In this document: one piece after another, positions 56,140 to 64,000 of the stretch
Position numbering within the stretch: the first letter of the stretch is position 1
Layout: the number at the start of each line of letters is the position of its first letter
Assembly (NCBI RefSeq): GCF_033115175.1
Contig: NC_084837.1
Span: forward strand, 90,330,499 to 90,394,498
Source: Lepus europaeus
Taxonomy: Eukaryota; Chordata; Mammalia; Lagomorpha; Leporidae
Reading direction: 5' to 3'
DNA: 64,000 nt
Program-made: the position numbers and the translations under genes
Notes under the pieces: model-generated
Database searches by the model: none
Told to the model about the DNA's origin: nothing
What the model saw: only the letters and a program-made list of their open reading frames with translations

Positions 56140-56885
56140 CAGTGCCTCACGCCATGACGAAATCGCTTCCAGATGGATTAACAATGAGCGCATGAAAGGG
56201 GAAAAATGAGCTGCGACGTATTAGAGGAGAGCGCTTTAAAAGCCAGGCAGTGAGTGAGGCTTCGTAAGCAGGGTGAGAATCCCCAAAACCATAAAGGCAA
56301 GGATTAATATTTTAGGAGAAGTATTTTTTTTCAAAGGTTTACTTATTTGATTTGAAAGGCAGAGCGACAGAGAGAGGGAAAAGACAGAGAGAATCTTTCA
56401 TCTGCTGATTCACTTCCCAAGTGACTGGAACAGCCAAGGACTGAGCCAGGCTGAAGCCAGGATCCAAGCACTTGGGCCATCTTCCACTGCTTTCCCAGCC
56501 ACATTAGCAGGAAGCTGGATTGGAAGTGGAGCAACTGGGATTCGAACTGGCTCTCTCACCAGTATAAGCAGCGACCCAACCTGCTGTGCCACAACACCAG
56601 TCCCTAGAATAAGAACATAAAAGGACTGTGCTATTATGAGACAAATTTTAAAAACAAACCACATACTTGAGTACAATATTTGCAGTATATAGTATATATA
56701 GATATAGATATATAGTATATAGAATAAAGATTTGTATCCAGAATGTAAATAAAGATTCCTAGAAAAATCAATAAGAAAAATAACCCAAAAGAAAAATGAG
56801 CGAAAGATATGAATCAGCAATTCACGGAAGGTGAAATATCCCTTAACCTACTAACTGGAAAAGACTTAAAAGCATGGTAATCTTC
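56140..56885 (+). repeat. Decayed old L1 fragment, interrupted by a SINE
   Basis: Left part: 'cttccagatggattaac', 'aaaaccataaaggcaaggattaat'. Right part: 'gatttgtatccagaatgtaaataaag', 'aacccaaaagaaaaatgagcgaaagatatgaatcagcaattcac'. Both follow the 3' part of L1 ORF2 ('aaccataaa...', 'aaatgggcaaaagacatgaa'). Frames are destroyed. This is an AT-rich island in a GC-rich intron. Confidence 0.7.
56331..56606 (-). repeat. Lagomorph SINE (-) inserted in the L1
   Basis: 'aggtttacttatttgatttgaaaggc', 'tgctgattcacttcccaagtg', 'ggattcgaactggc' and head complement 'gctgtgccacaacaccagtccc'. Confidence 0.85.
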
Positions 56886-57039
56886 AGTATGGCCACAGGT
56901 AGGCTGCAGCGGGTGCTCAGGGGCACGTGGAGCCATTCGGCTGCATCTGTTCACATTCAGAGATGCGGTTCCGCTTCAGGAGCCTGTCTTGCAGAGATGG
57001 TCACGTGTGTGTGACTCAGGCACTTGATCTTTTTTACAA

Positions 57040-57340
57040 ACTCAGTCTTTTCTTTGAAATAGGCAGAGAGAAACAGAGACAAAAAGAAATCTTCCATTTG
57101 CTGGGTCACTCCCCAAATGCCCCCAAGAGCTGCTGCTGGGCCAGGCTGAAACCAGAAGCCTGGATCTCAGTTCAGGTCTCCCACGGGGTGCTAAGGACCC
57201 AAGGACTGGAGCCATGCTGCTGCCTCCCAGGGTGGGCATTAGCAGGAAACTGAATCAGGAGCGGAGCCAGGACTTGGACTCAGGTGCATGTTACAGGCTG
57301 TGGGTGTCCCACGTGGCATCCTAACCACTGTGCTGGCTTC
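57040..57340 (-). repeat. Old lagomorph SINE (-)
   Basis: 'ttctttgaaataggcagagag', 'ctgggtcactccccaaatgc', 'ctgctgctgggccaggctg', 'gacttggactcaggtgcatg', 'aaccactgtgctggc'. Confidence 0.82.
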
Positions 57341-57408
57341 CTTTGAATTTTTGGAAGTCTCAAATTGATTAAAAGTTCCTAATTTCATCATCTTTGGTAG
57401 CAAAGAGG

Positions 57409-57749
57409 TTTTTTTTTTAAAAAAAAGATTTATTTTATTTATTTGAAAGACAGAGTTAGAGAGAAGAAGAAGAGAGAGAGAGAGAGAGATCGTCCATTCG
57501 CTAGTTCACTCTCCAGATGGCCGCAATGGCTGGAGCTGTGCTGATCCGAAGCCAGGAGCCAGGAGCTTCCTCCGGGTCTCCCACGTGGCTGCAGGGGCCC
57601 AAGGACTTGGTTCATCTTCTACTGCTTTCCCAGGCCATAGCAGAGAGCTGGATCAGGAGAGGAGCAGCCAGGACTCAAACCGGCGCCCATATGGAACGCC
57701 GGTGCTTCAGGCCAGGGCGTTAACCCACTAGACCACAGTGCCGGCCCTA
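57409..57749 (-). repeat. Lagomorph C-type SINE (-)
   Basis: Poly-T/A start, 'gatttattttatttatttgaaagac', antisense body, head complement 'gaccacagtgccggccct'. The 8-bp duplication CAAAGAGG lies at 57401-57408 and 57750-57757. Confidence 0.92.
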
Positions 57750-57757
57750 CAAAGAGG

Positions 57758-57820
57758 CACTCATATGGGATGCCAGCATTGCCACAGCTTTACCCGCTAC
57801 GCCACAGCGCCAGCCCCAAA
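57758..57820 (-). repeat. SINE head-only fragment
   Basis: Only the complement of a C-type SINE head remains ('catatgggatgcc', 'tacccgctacgccacagcgccagcccc'), wedged between two full antisense SINEs. Confidence 0.85.
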
Positions 57821-57834
57821 AAGAAGTACTTTTA

Positions 57835-58146
57835 TTTATTTACTTGAAAGAGTTACAGAGAGAGAGGAGAGGCAGAGAGAGAGGGAGAAGTCTTCCATCT
57901 GATGGTTCACTCCCCCTTTGGCCGCAACGGCCAGAGCTGCGATCCGAAGCCAGGAGCCAGGAGTTTCTTCCAGGTCTCCCACGTGGGTGCAGGGGCCCAA
58001 GGACTTGGGCCATCTTCCACTGCTTTCCCAGGCCATAATAGAGGGCTGGATTGGAAGAGGAGCAGCCAGGTCTCAAACTGGCGCCCATATGGGATGCTGG
58101 CACTTCAGGTCAGGGCATTAACCTGCTGCGCCACAGCGCCGGCCCC
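57835..58146 (-). repeat. Lagomorph C-type SINE (-) with perfect target duplication
   Basis: 'tttatttacttgaaagagttacag', antisense body, head complement 'gcgccacagcgccggcccc'. The perfect 14-bp duplication AAGAAGTACTTTTA lies at 57821-57834 and 58147-58160. Confidence 0.94.
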
Positions 58147-58181
58147 AAGAAGTACTTTTAACAGAGTGTAAGTTGCTTTCT

Positions 58182-58540
58182 TTTTTTTTTTTTTTTTTTT
58201 TTTTTAATTTTTGACAGGCAGAGTGGACAGTGAGAGAGAGAGACAGAGAGAAAGGTCTTCCTTTGCCGTTGGTTCACCCTCCAATGGCCGCCGCGGTTGG
58301 CGCGCTGCGACCGGCGCACCGCGCTGATCCGATGGCAGGAGCCAGGTGCTTCTCCTGGTCTCCCATGGGGTGCAGGGCCCAAGCACTTTGGGCCATCCTC
58401 CACTGCACTCCCTGGCCACAGCAGAGAGCTGGCCTGGAAGAGGGGCAACCGGGACAGGATCGGCGCCCTGACCGGGACTAGAACCCAGTGTGCCGGCGCC
58501 GCAAGGTGGAGGATTAGCCTAGTGAGCCGCGGCGCCGGCC
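58182..58540 (-). repeat. Young lagomorph SINE (-) with perfect target duplication
   Basis: A T run of about 24, 'aatttttgacaggcagagtgg', CpG-rich body ('ggccgccgcggttggcgcgctgcgaccgg'), 'ggacaggatcggcgccctgaccgggactagaac', and head complement ending 'gccgcggcgccggcc'. The perfect 15-bp duplication TGTAAGTTGCTTTCT lies at 58167-58181 and 58541-58555. Retained CpGs, the long T run and the intact duplication mark it as the youngest insertion in the window. Confidence 0.95.
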
Positions 58541-58555
58541 TGTAAGTTGCTTTCT

Positions 58556-58827
58556 ATACAAGAGGCCTTGAAGAAGTTCATGAAAGGGTGTACTAGGAAA
58601 AATCCAAGAGTGGATTTCAAAATTGTTTGCACCAGAGTAAACATATATTTAATGCTACTGTTGCACACACTTCCTGTAATCTCCTCTTTAAAATATGTGA
58701 CATACATGTACATATATACATGTATATTTGATATTCATGTATTTTCAGCTTGGTTCACACTCTGATACAGTTTGTGTAACTTGATGACTGTGATAGTAAT
58801 GGCTTCTGCTCCCAGCTGCTGGCTCTT
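58556..58827 (+). repeat. AT-rich, possibly L1-derived sequence
   Basis: 'gaagaagttcatgaaaggg' and 'ggatttcaaaattgtttgcacc' resemble tails I associate with lagomorph L1 3' regions. It lies directly before a truncated SINE and the L1 3' end at 59080. Low certainty. Confidence 0.35.
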
Positions 58828-58945
58828 TTTTTTTTTTTTTTTAGGATTTATTGATTTGCTTGACAGAGTTACAGAGAGAGAGAGAGAGAGAGAGAGAGGA
58901 TGCCAGCATTTTAGGCGGCGGCTTTGCCCACCATGCCACAGCTGC
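58828..58945 (-). repeat. Lagomorph SINE (-) with large internal deletion
   Basis: T run, 'aggatttattgatttgcttgac', (AG)n, then straight to the head complement 'gatgccagcattttaggcggcggctttgcccaccatgccacagc'. About 200 bp of body are missing. Confidence 0.85.
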
Positions 58946-59079
58946 TTTCTCTTGTTTTGCTCACTTTCTGTTTCACTTCAAGAGCCTTGGGTGACCACTG
59001 ACGTCACTCATCAGAGTGTTAATTGTTAACAACAGGAGTCACTGGGCACTAATTCCCATGCAGGACCTCTGTCCTCAAT

Positions 59080-59372
59080 GAGTTGTATTATGAGAATTAG
59101 CTGTAAAACTCGTTCTCAAAACAGTTTTTTTGTGTGTGTGTGCAAATTGTTGAAGTCTTTACTTAGTATAGAGTTGGTCTTCTGTGTATGAAGTTTATTG
59201 TAAATGAATCTTAATGGAGAATAGGACTAGGAATGGGAGAGGGAGAAGGAGGAGGAGTGGGAGTGGGGGTGGGAGCACGGGTATGAGGGGAAGAATCACT
59301 ATATTGCTAAAGTTGCACTTATGACATCTTCACTCCTTAAGTAAAAGGTTTCTTTGGGGGAAAAAAAGTTTT
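59080..59372 (+). repeat. Rabbit-type L1 3' end
   Basis: 'atgaagtttattgtaaatgaatcttaatggag', the purine-rich 'gggagagggagaaggagg' to 'gtgggggtgggagcacgggtatg' stretch, 'aatcactatattgct' and a 'taaaaggtttctttggggg' A-rich end match the layout of rabbit L1 3' untranslated sequence as I recall it. No ORF2 is present. Confidence 0.65.
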
Positions 59373-59553
59373 CACTTCCCAAAAATACTCAGTGATTTGT
59401 CTAGGATTGTGGAGAATGGAGGCCGCCTTCAGGTCTCTGAGTAAGGAAATGGGAACGTGCTGGGGACATCCATACAGAGGAACGCCGGGCGGTCACCAAA
59501 ACAGGATGCTGGCGTGCGTGGCCTCCTGGTGGTCTCCGGATCACTTTGCACTT

Positions 59554-59907
59554 TTTAAAAAAAGATGTATTTCTGTGTGTACTTGACAAGCAGAGCATCC
59601 GACAGAGAGCAGGAGAGAGAGAGGGGGGAGAGGTAGAGGGAGAGGGGAGAGAGAGGTATCTCCCCTATAATGGTTCACCCCCCACCTGGCCACAATAGCC
59701 AGGGCTGGGCCAGGCTGAAGCCAGTTTGAGCTGGGAGCTCCATCCTCGTCTCCTCCATGGGTGGCAGGGGCCCAAGCACTCAGGCCATCATCTGTTGCCT
59801 TCCCGGGAGCGTCAGTGGGAACATGGGCTGGAAACAGAGAAGCTGGGACTTGAACTGGCACTCTGAATGGGACGTGGCCCTCCCCACGGCGCCACAAGGC
59901 CGGCCCC
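59554..59907 (-). repeat. Old lagomorph SINE (-)
   Basis: 'aaaagatgtatttctgtgtg', long AG-rich stretch, 'ggttcaccccccacctggcc', 'cagggctgggccaggctg', 'gacttgaactggcactctg' and head complement 'gcgccacaaggccggcccc'. Confidence 0.85.
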
Positions 59908-60399
59908 AGATGGATCGCTTCATCTGCCCCCTTACAGGCCGAGCACACGGGCACTCGGCACTGTTTGCAGCTGTTTCCCCCAGTCTGTGTGTGAGTCGCG
60001 GTATTCAAGCAGAGCTTGAAGCAGCTGTGGTGAGGGCTTGGTGGAGAGGTGGCCCCTGGCTGGCTGGGAGCGTGAGGCAGCTCCTTGATCCGAGACCTGC
60101 GTTTGGATTTGAGGCAGGACCCTTGGGACTGGGGTCCACAAGCACAAGGATCCTGCCCAGCAAAGGGGAGCTACTTAGGAATCTGGACAAAGTCTGGTCT
60201 TCCACAACTGGCGGTCTACTGCCCCTTGTGGTCGGGACTGAGCCTGCAGGCAAGGGACTTGGCGGGGCTGGTGCCGACGCCGGGAGAAGAGACAGAGCTA
60301 TGGATCACAAAAAGGCCAAGTTCAGAGTCCCCTCATTTGTCTGGCAGGGGCAGAGCTGAGCTGTTCCACGCAGGTCCGTTTTCTAGGAAGAAGTTTGTA

Positions 60400-60460
60400 C
60401 TATTTTTAGTCCAGTTTCCCCCCCCCCCCGTTAATTTGATAGAAAGTCCCTTAAAAATAG
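60400..60460. promoter_or_regulatory. Pair of MEF2 consensus motifs
   Basis: CTATTTTTAG (60400-60409) and TTAAAAATAG (60451-60460) both fit YTAWWWWTAR exactly, 51 bp apart, with a poly-C run between them. MEF2 factors act in neurons and muscle. Motif evidence only. Confidence 0.4.
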
Positions 60461-60533
60461 TTTGGCAGTGTTCAATGCAAACACAGAAAACATTGCTGCC
60501 GTTGGTCCTCGCGCTCCTGGTGGGCCGGGGGCT

Positions 60534-60629
60534 CGTGGTGGGCACGCGCCGGGGACCCGTGGTGGGCACGTGCGGGGGGCCCGTGGTGGGCACGCGCCGG
60601 GGGCTCGTGGTGGGCACGCGTGGGGCCGC
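60534..60629. repeat. 24-bp minisatellite, four copies
   Basis: Units at 60534-60557, 60558-60581, 60582-60605 and 60606-60629 share CGTGGTGGGCACGYG and end in GC-rich variants. A partial copy precedes them (about 60511-60533). The CpGs are retained. The 24-bp period gives an 8-residue periodicity in every open frame. Confidence 0.92.
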
Positions 60630-60829
60630 CCGGTGGCTTTGCAGCCTCAGAAGCACGTCTACTCTGCTCTCTTCTGCCTTCCCCCCCTCTGTGTCTGGTG
60701 GCTTTTCCCGTTCCCTTCTCGCTTTCTGGGAGGCTCAGGACCCCCAGAAATCCCTGCCCCGAAGCCAAGCCGGCGTTGGAGGGAGGTTTGGGATCTTTGT
60801 GGGAAGTTTTTTTTTCTTTTTTCCTGTAG

Positions 60830-61084
60830 AAGAGCACTGCAAAAAAGTTTGTTGGAGAACGAAATGGAAACCTTGGCTATTTGGGTACAAACAGCTTGGA
60901 AATCCAGGCATGGTTTCTTTTGTCATCTATGCATGGCCCATGTACTTTTCAAAGCCCCTTTGATTGTCCTCCCAAAGCCAGCTGGCCTGAGAGTTCATTA
61001 TTTGGGATTCAGTCTTTCCTCCAAGGTCAGAGAGAAGGTGTGTCCAGAACAACCACAAACGGCAACCATGGATCCTCCCAGCAG
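60830..61084 (+). other. Possible unannotated cassette exon of CORO2B
   Basis: A strong acceptor (T/C-rich tract 60807-60826 ending CCTGTAG) precedes 255 bp that end in CAG|GTAGGG. The segment is open for all 85 codons in phase 0, the phase required between CORO2B exons 2 and 3. It starts KSTAKKFVGERNG and ends TTTNGNHGSSQQ. I recognise no domain. It could equally be chance, a conserved noncoding element, or a pseudo-exon. Confidence 0.25.
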
Positions 61085-61309
61085 GTAGGGACAGCAGACC
61101 AAGGTACAGACCAGGCAGGAGCTGAACCTGAAGCCTGCTGCCCGGTCGGCACAGAGGCCGGACCAAAGCCAGCCTGCTTAATTCTGCACCCGCAACTCGT
61201 GCCCGTCCGCGTTGCTGGTAGACAGCTAGGTTCTTGAAGGAGCCGGTTTGTCTTCCTCGGGGCGGCCTGGTTTTCCCTGGTTAACATTCAGCCGCCAGCT
61301 CCCCCTCTC

Positions 61310-61400
61310 TGGACTGGAATGTTAAGCTACAGATGGGGGAGCAATCAGCTCTCTGATTGCCTGGCACAGCTGGAGAAGCCTTATGAATATTCCAGAGGAC
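61310..61400. promoter_or_regulatory. Candidate enhancer motif cluster
   Basis: GGAATGT (61316-61322, TEAD/MCAT type), CAGATG E-box (61330-61335), a perfect inverted repeat GCAATCAG-CTCT-CTGATTGC (61341-61360), a CAGCTG E-box (61367-61372), and ATTCCA (61388-61393). Non-repetitive sequence. Function inferred from motifs only. Confidence 0.35.
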
Positions 61401-61679
61401 AGGCGCTGTGCCCAGCAGCCCGATCAACCCCTGGGGCCCACCCTGGCGCCCGCCCCATCCCTGCTGCCTCCAGACCCAGGCCGGGGCTAGAAGCACAGCT
61501 CCCCAGGCCTAAGCTTTCACCAGCTACCTGGTACCCAAGCTGGCACCGGCACAAAGAGGAGGGAAGGTTGGCCTGGAATCAGGAACCTGGGCTCTCCTGG
61601 TACCCGGTCTGGATCCTGGACCCACCTGGGGAGGTTCTTGAGGTTCGAACCGCCACGCTGAATCTCACCTTTAGTCTTT

Positions 61680-62010
61680 TTTTTTTTTTTAAGATTTATT
61701 TATTTGAAAATCAGAATTACACAGAGAGAGGAGAGGCAGAGAGAGAGAGAGAGAGAGAGAGAGGTCTTGCATCCGCTGGTACACTCCCCAGTTGGCTGCA
61801 ATGCTGCGCCGATCCAAAGCCAGGAGCCAGGAGCCTCCTCTGGGTCTCCCACACGGATGCAGGAGCCCAAGGACTTGGGCCACCTTCTGCTGCTTTCCCA
61901 GGCCATAGCAGAGGATCAGAAGAGGAGCAGCCAGGACTCGAACCGGTGCCCATGTGGGATGCCTGCACCTCAGGCCGTGGCTTTACCCGCTACGCCACAG
62001 CGCCGGCCCC
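61680..62010 (-). repeat. Lagomorph C-type SINE (-)
   Basis: T run, 'aagatttatttatttgaaaatcag', long (AG)n, antisense body with a small deletion ('ccatagcagaggatcag'), head complement 'gctacgccacagcgccggcccc'. A short TAGTCTT motif occurs at both edges. Confidence 0.92.
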
Positions 62011-62034
62011 TCCCCTCTAGTCTTGGATGAAAGT

Positions 62035-62150
62035 GCGATTGTTCTCACCGTCTTGCAGATGAAGAACCAGAGGCTCAGGGAAGTCAGGTGACTCCTGCAA
62101 AACTGCACAGTGCACAGATGGCGTGGCCAGAATGGGAAGCCAGGGCTCCT
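62035..62150 (-). repeat. MIR fragment
   Basis: 'gttctcaccgtcttgcagatgaagaaccagaggctcaggg', 'gactcctgcaaaactgcacag' in antisense MIR order. Confidence 0.65.
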
Positions 62151-63074
62151 GCAGCGGCGTGCCTGTCCACTTCACAGAGTCCGGGAGGAGCCCTTCTGTA
62201 CTGAGCTTCTCTGGTGTCCGTCTCTCCTGGAAGCAGGGAGAGCAGGTGGATCCTAAACCCCACCCAAGAGCTGCAGACTTTGGGGGAGGGTTCTCTGTGG
62301 AGGGAGGGAGGGAGGAAGGATTCCACAGCAGTGAGAGGCCAGAGAGGCGCCCTGGAGCAGGAGACCAGAGAGGGTGGCCTCCACCCTTCAGGGACATCAG
62401 GGCAGCTGAGCGGCCTGCCAGCAGTGGGTCTGGGAAGCAGGCGTTCCCCGAGGGGGCCAAGGAGCCCACCTCATGCTGGGCGTGGGCAGCTCCCTAGCAG
62501 GTGCATTGCACAAGGACAGGAACGATGGGGCAGCAGGGCATTTTTCTGGCCTCAGAGGGATCGGAGACCTACCCAGGGCCGGGCAGTCTCCCCAGTTCTG
62601 CCCACCCCCAGCCCTGCAGGGGTGAGTGGTGCAGAGGAGCTGAAGTGCACACGGGAGCAAAAGTGCACGAGGCATCCGAGGAGAGGAGCAGGAGAGCAGC
62701 GCAGGGCGTGACGGGGGCTGAGCCTCCGGAAGCAGAGAGACCTTGCTTGAATCTCTGCCTTGCCGCTCAGCCTTCCAGGGCCACAGCCTCCCCTTCTGCG
62801 AGATGCCAGGGTCGGACCACGTGGTCTCTGGGGCCCATTGTAGCTCTCCCAATCTATTCCCTTCTACCCGCATTGGGTCCACCGCTGCCTCACTGGGTGC
62901 TGGGGATGGGGGCACTGTGAAGAAACAGAATGGCCGCTTCTCCTCCCTCAAGGCCACCTCCAGTGCTGCCGGCCCCGGGGAAGGCGCTCCTATCCCAGTA
63001 CCCTCCGGAGGGGTCTTATGTCTGTCGCTGTTGGGATGCTGCCTATATCTGCCTTCTTTTGTTTTTAATTACAA
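62151..63074. other. Intron 2 segment, no gene seen
   Basis: GC-rich; a + strand MIR is likely at about 62725-62900 ('ttgcttgaatctctgccttgcc'). No exon recognised. Confidence 0.45.
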
Positions 63075-63390
63075 AAAAAAATTCTGCTTTCATTTTATTG
63101 GAAAGACAGGGAGAGAGACACAGAAAGGCAGACAGAGAGAGATCCTACATCCATTGGGTCACCCTCCGAAGGCCTGCAGCAGCCAGCGTGGGGCGAGGCT
63201 GTAGCCAGGAGCCCAGGACTTGATCTGATTGTGCCATGTGGGTGGCGGGGACCCGAGTACTTGCGCCCGTTGCCTCCCAAGGAGCGCAGTAGCAGGAAGC
63301 AGGGTTGGAAGCAGAGGTGACAGGGCTCAGATGTGAGATGCTGGTGTCCTGAGCAGTGTCGGCCCTGCTGTGCCGAATGCCCACCCCCAT
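63075..63390 (-). repeat. Old lagomorph SINE (-)
   Basis: 'cattttattggaaagacaggg', 'cattgggtcaccctccgaagg', 'tgccatgtgggtggcgggg', 'gttgcctcccaaggagcg', and a degenerate head. Confidence 0.8.
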
Positions 63391-64000
63391 CCTGGATGTT
63401 CTCTAAGGCGGTTGGTCCATCCATCCGCCCATCCATCTTGCAGGGCTAGGCTTCACTCATGGTTCTGGACCAGGGATGCAGCCAAGTCCTTGTCTGCATG
63501 GAGTTCGCAGTCCCGCTGGCTGCCCTCCCTGCACCGAGAGCCCTAGGAGCAAGCAGCCTGCAGAGGGTCTGGCCCCGTGTGGGTGCTCAGCAAGGGGACA
63601 TGGGCTGACCTGCGGGCCCGGTGTCGCGGGTGCTCGGTTTCCCCGTGGCTGGGGGTTTCCTTACTGATCCCGGCAGCGCCTCCCCTCCAGGCCCCAGGGC
63701 GAGTGTGGGGCACCCTGCAGGAGTCAGTACTGCCCGCGGGCCACACCGGTCTTTCTCTGGAGTGGAGTCCAGGAGTGGATGGGCCGGTGGTTACTCCTGG
63801 GGACACAATGTGCCTGGGGCACGCTGTGAGAAGGGGAGAAGGTGAAATCCCATCACCGCCGAGGCTCCTGTCCCAGGCCCTGTGACCCCTGCCACCCTCC
63901 ACGGTCAGCGCTGGGCCCCACAGGCCTGGGCTCCCCATAGAACATCCCCAGTCTTCCTCACTGCCCCCCAGCTCCCCTCTGAGGTGGGTGGGGGGATTGG
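63391..64000. other. Right end of window, intron 2, no gene seen
   Basis: GC-rich with no recognised repeat or exon; the sequence runs off the window. Confidence 0.45.

Larger units (their letters stand above)
59908..61679. other. Non-repetitive block of intron 2
   Basis: About 1.8 kb without a recognised interspersed repeat. It contains two MEF2-type motifs, a 24-bp minisatellite, a polypyrimidine tract with AG, an open 255-bp segment ending at a donor-like site, and a TEAD/E-box/palindrome cluster. These are itemised separately. Confidence 0.55.
55024..64000 (+). other. CORO2B: CORO2B intron 2 (5' part, continues beyond window)
   Basis: Begins GTAAGT at 55024. No exon 3 was found: the expected continuation (a TGRIEPNYPK-like segment by recall of the family) does not appear in any + strand frame. 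The right end is open. It contains SINEs, L1 remnants and the candidate exon at 60830-61084. Confidence 0.88.

Noticed and set aside
60534..60629. Evenly spaced short repeats that could suggest a CRISPR array
   Set aside because: Contiguous tandem units without spacers, in a mammalian intron. It is a minisatellite.
60085..60963. Frame with 8-residue repeats that looks like a repetitive protein
   Set aside because: The repeat comes from the 24-bp minisatellite, which is open in several frames and on both strands. No flanking domain supports coding.
61068..61084. ATG in a perfect Kozak context (AACCATGG) before a GTAGGG donor, as an alternative first exon
   Set aside because: The 17 coding bases would put exon 3 out of frame (phase 2 against the required phase 0). 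The in-frame internal-exon reading of the same segment is kept as a finding instead.

Overview
This is a vertebrate nuclear window from a lagomorph, most likely the rabbit (Oryctolagus cuniculus). At least 30 copies of the lagomorph C-type SINE are present: a tRNA-like head with a GGTTCGAGTCC B box, a body that reads through 'gatggcccaagtccttgggcccctgcaccc'-like sequence, a CT-rich stretch and an (AAATAA)n tail. There is also a rabbit-type L1 3' end near 59 kb. Ancient mammalian repeats (MIR, MER5, MaLR LTR, old L1) fill part of the rest. Nothing indicates bacteria, phage, plasmids or CRISPR.

The window carries the 5' end of one protein-coding gene on the + strand, CORO2B (coronin 2B, also called ClipinC). 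A CpG-island promoter (about 1080-2360) contains a TATA box at 1672-1677. Exon 1 ends at 1856 and contributes five codons, MTVTK. Intron 1 runs 1857-54822, about 53 kb. Exon 2 (54823-55023) codes for residues 6-72, the coronin N-terminal segment that leads into the beta-propeller. Intron 2 starts at 55024 and runs off the right edge. Both junctions are GT/AG and phase 0. The other roughly 408 codons expected for a protein of about 480 residues lie to the right.

Layout: 1-1079 is upstream flank. 1080-2360 is the promoter and CpG island. 2.4-54.8 kb is GC-rich intron 1 with scattered SINEs, MIRs and simple repeats, plus a few short stretches that look regulatory (7.0-7.3, 15.3, 18.5, 26.2-26.4, 47.7-48.1 kb). 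54.8-55.0 kb is exon 2. 55-64 kb is intron 2, with a decayed L1, a dense pile-up of SINEs (56.3-58.5 kb), a rabbit L1 tail, and an unusual non-repetitive block at 60.4-61.4 kb. That block holds two MEF2-type motifs, a 24-bp minisatellite, and a possible in-frame cassette exon.

I did not find a new biological system. The most checkable novel points are the possible cassette exon at 60830-61084, a young antisense SINE at 58182-58540 with ready-made splice sites, a two-state hairpin at 33875-33913, and the start-codon choice between exons 1 and 2. Repeat families were assigned by eye from memory of consensus sequences, and repeat ends are approximate unless a target-site duplication is given.
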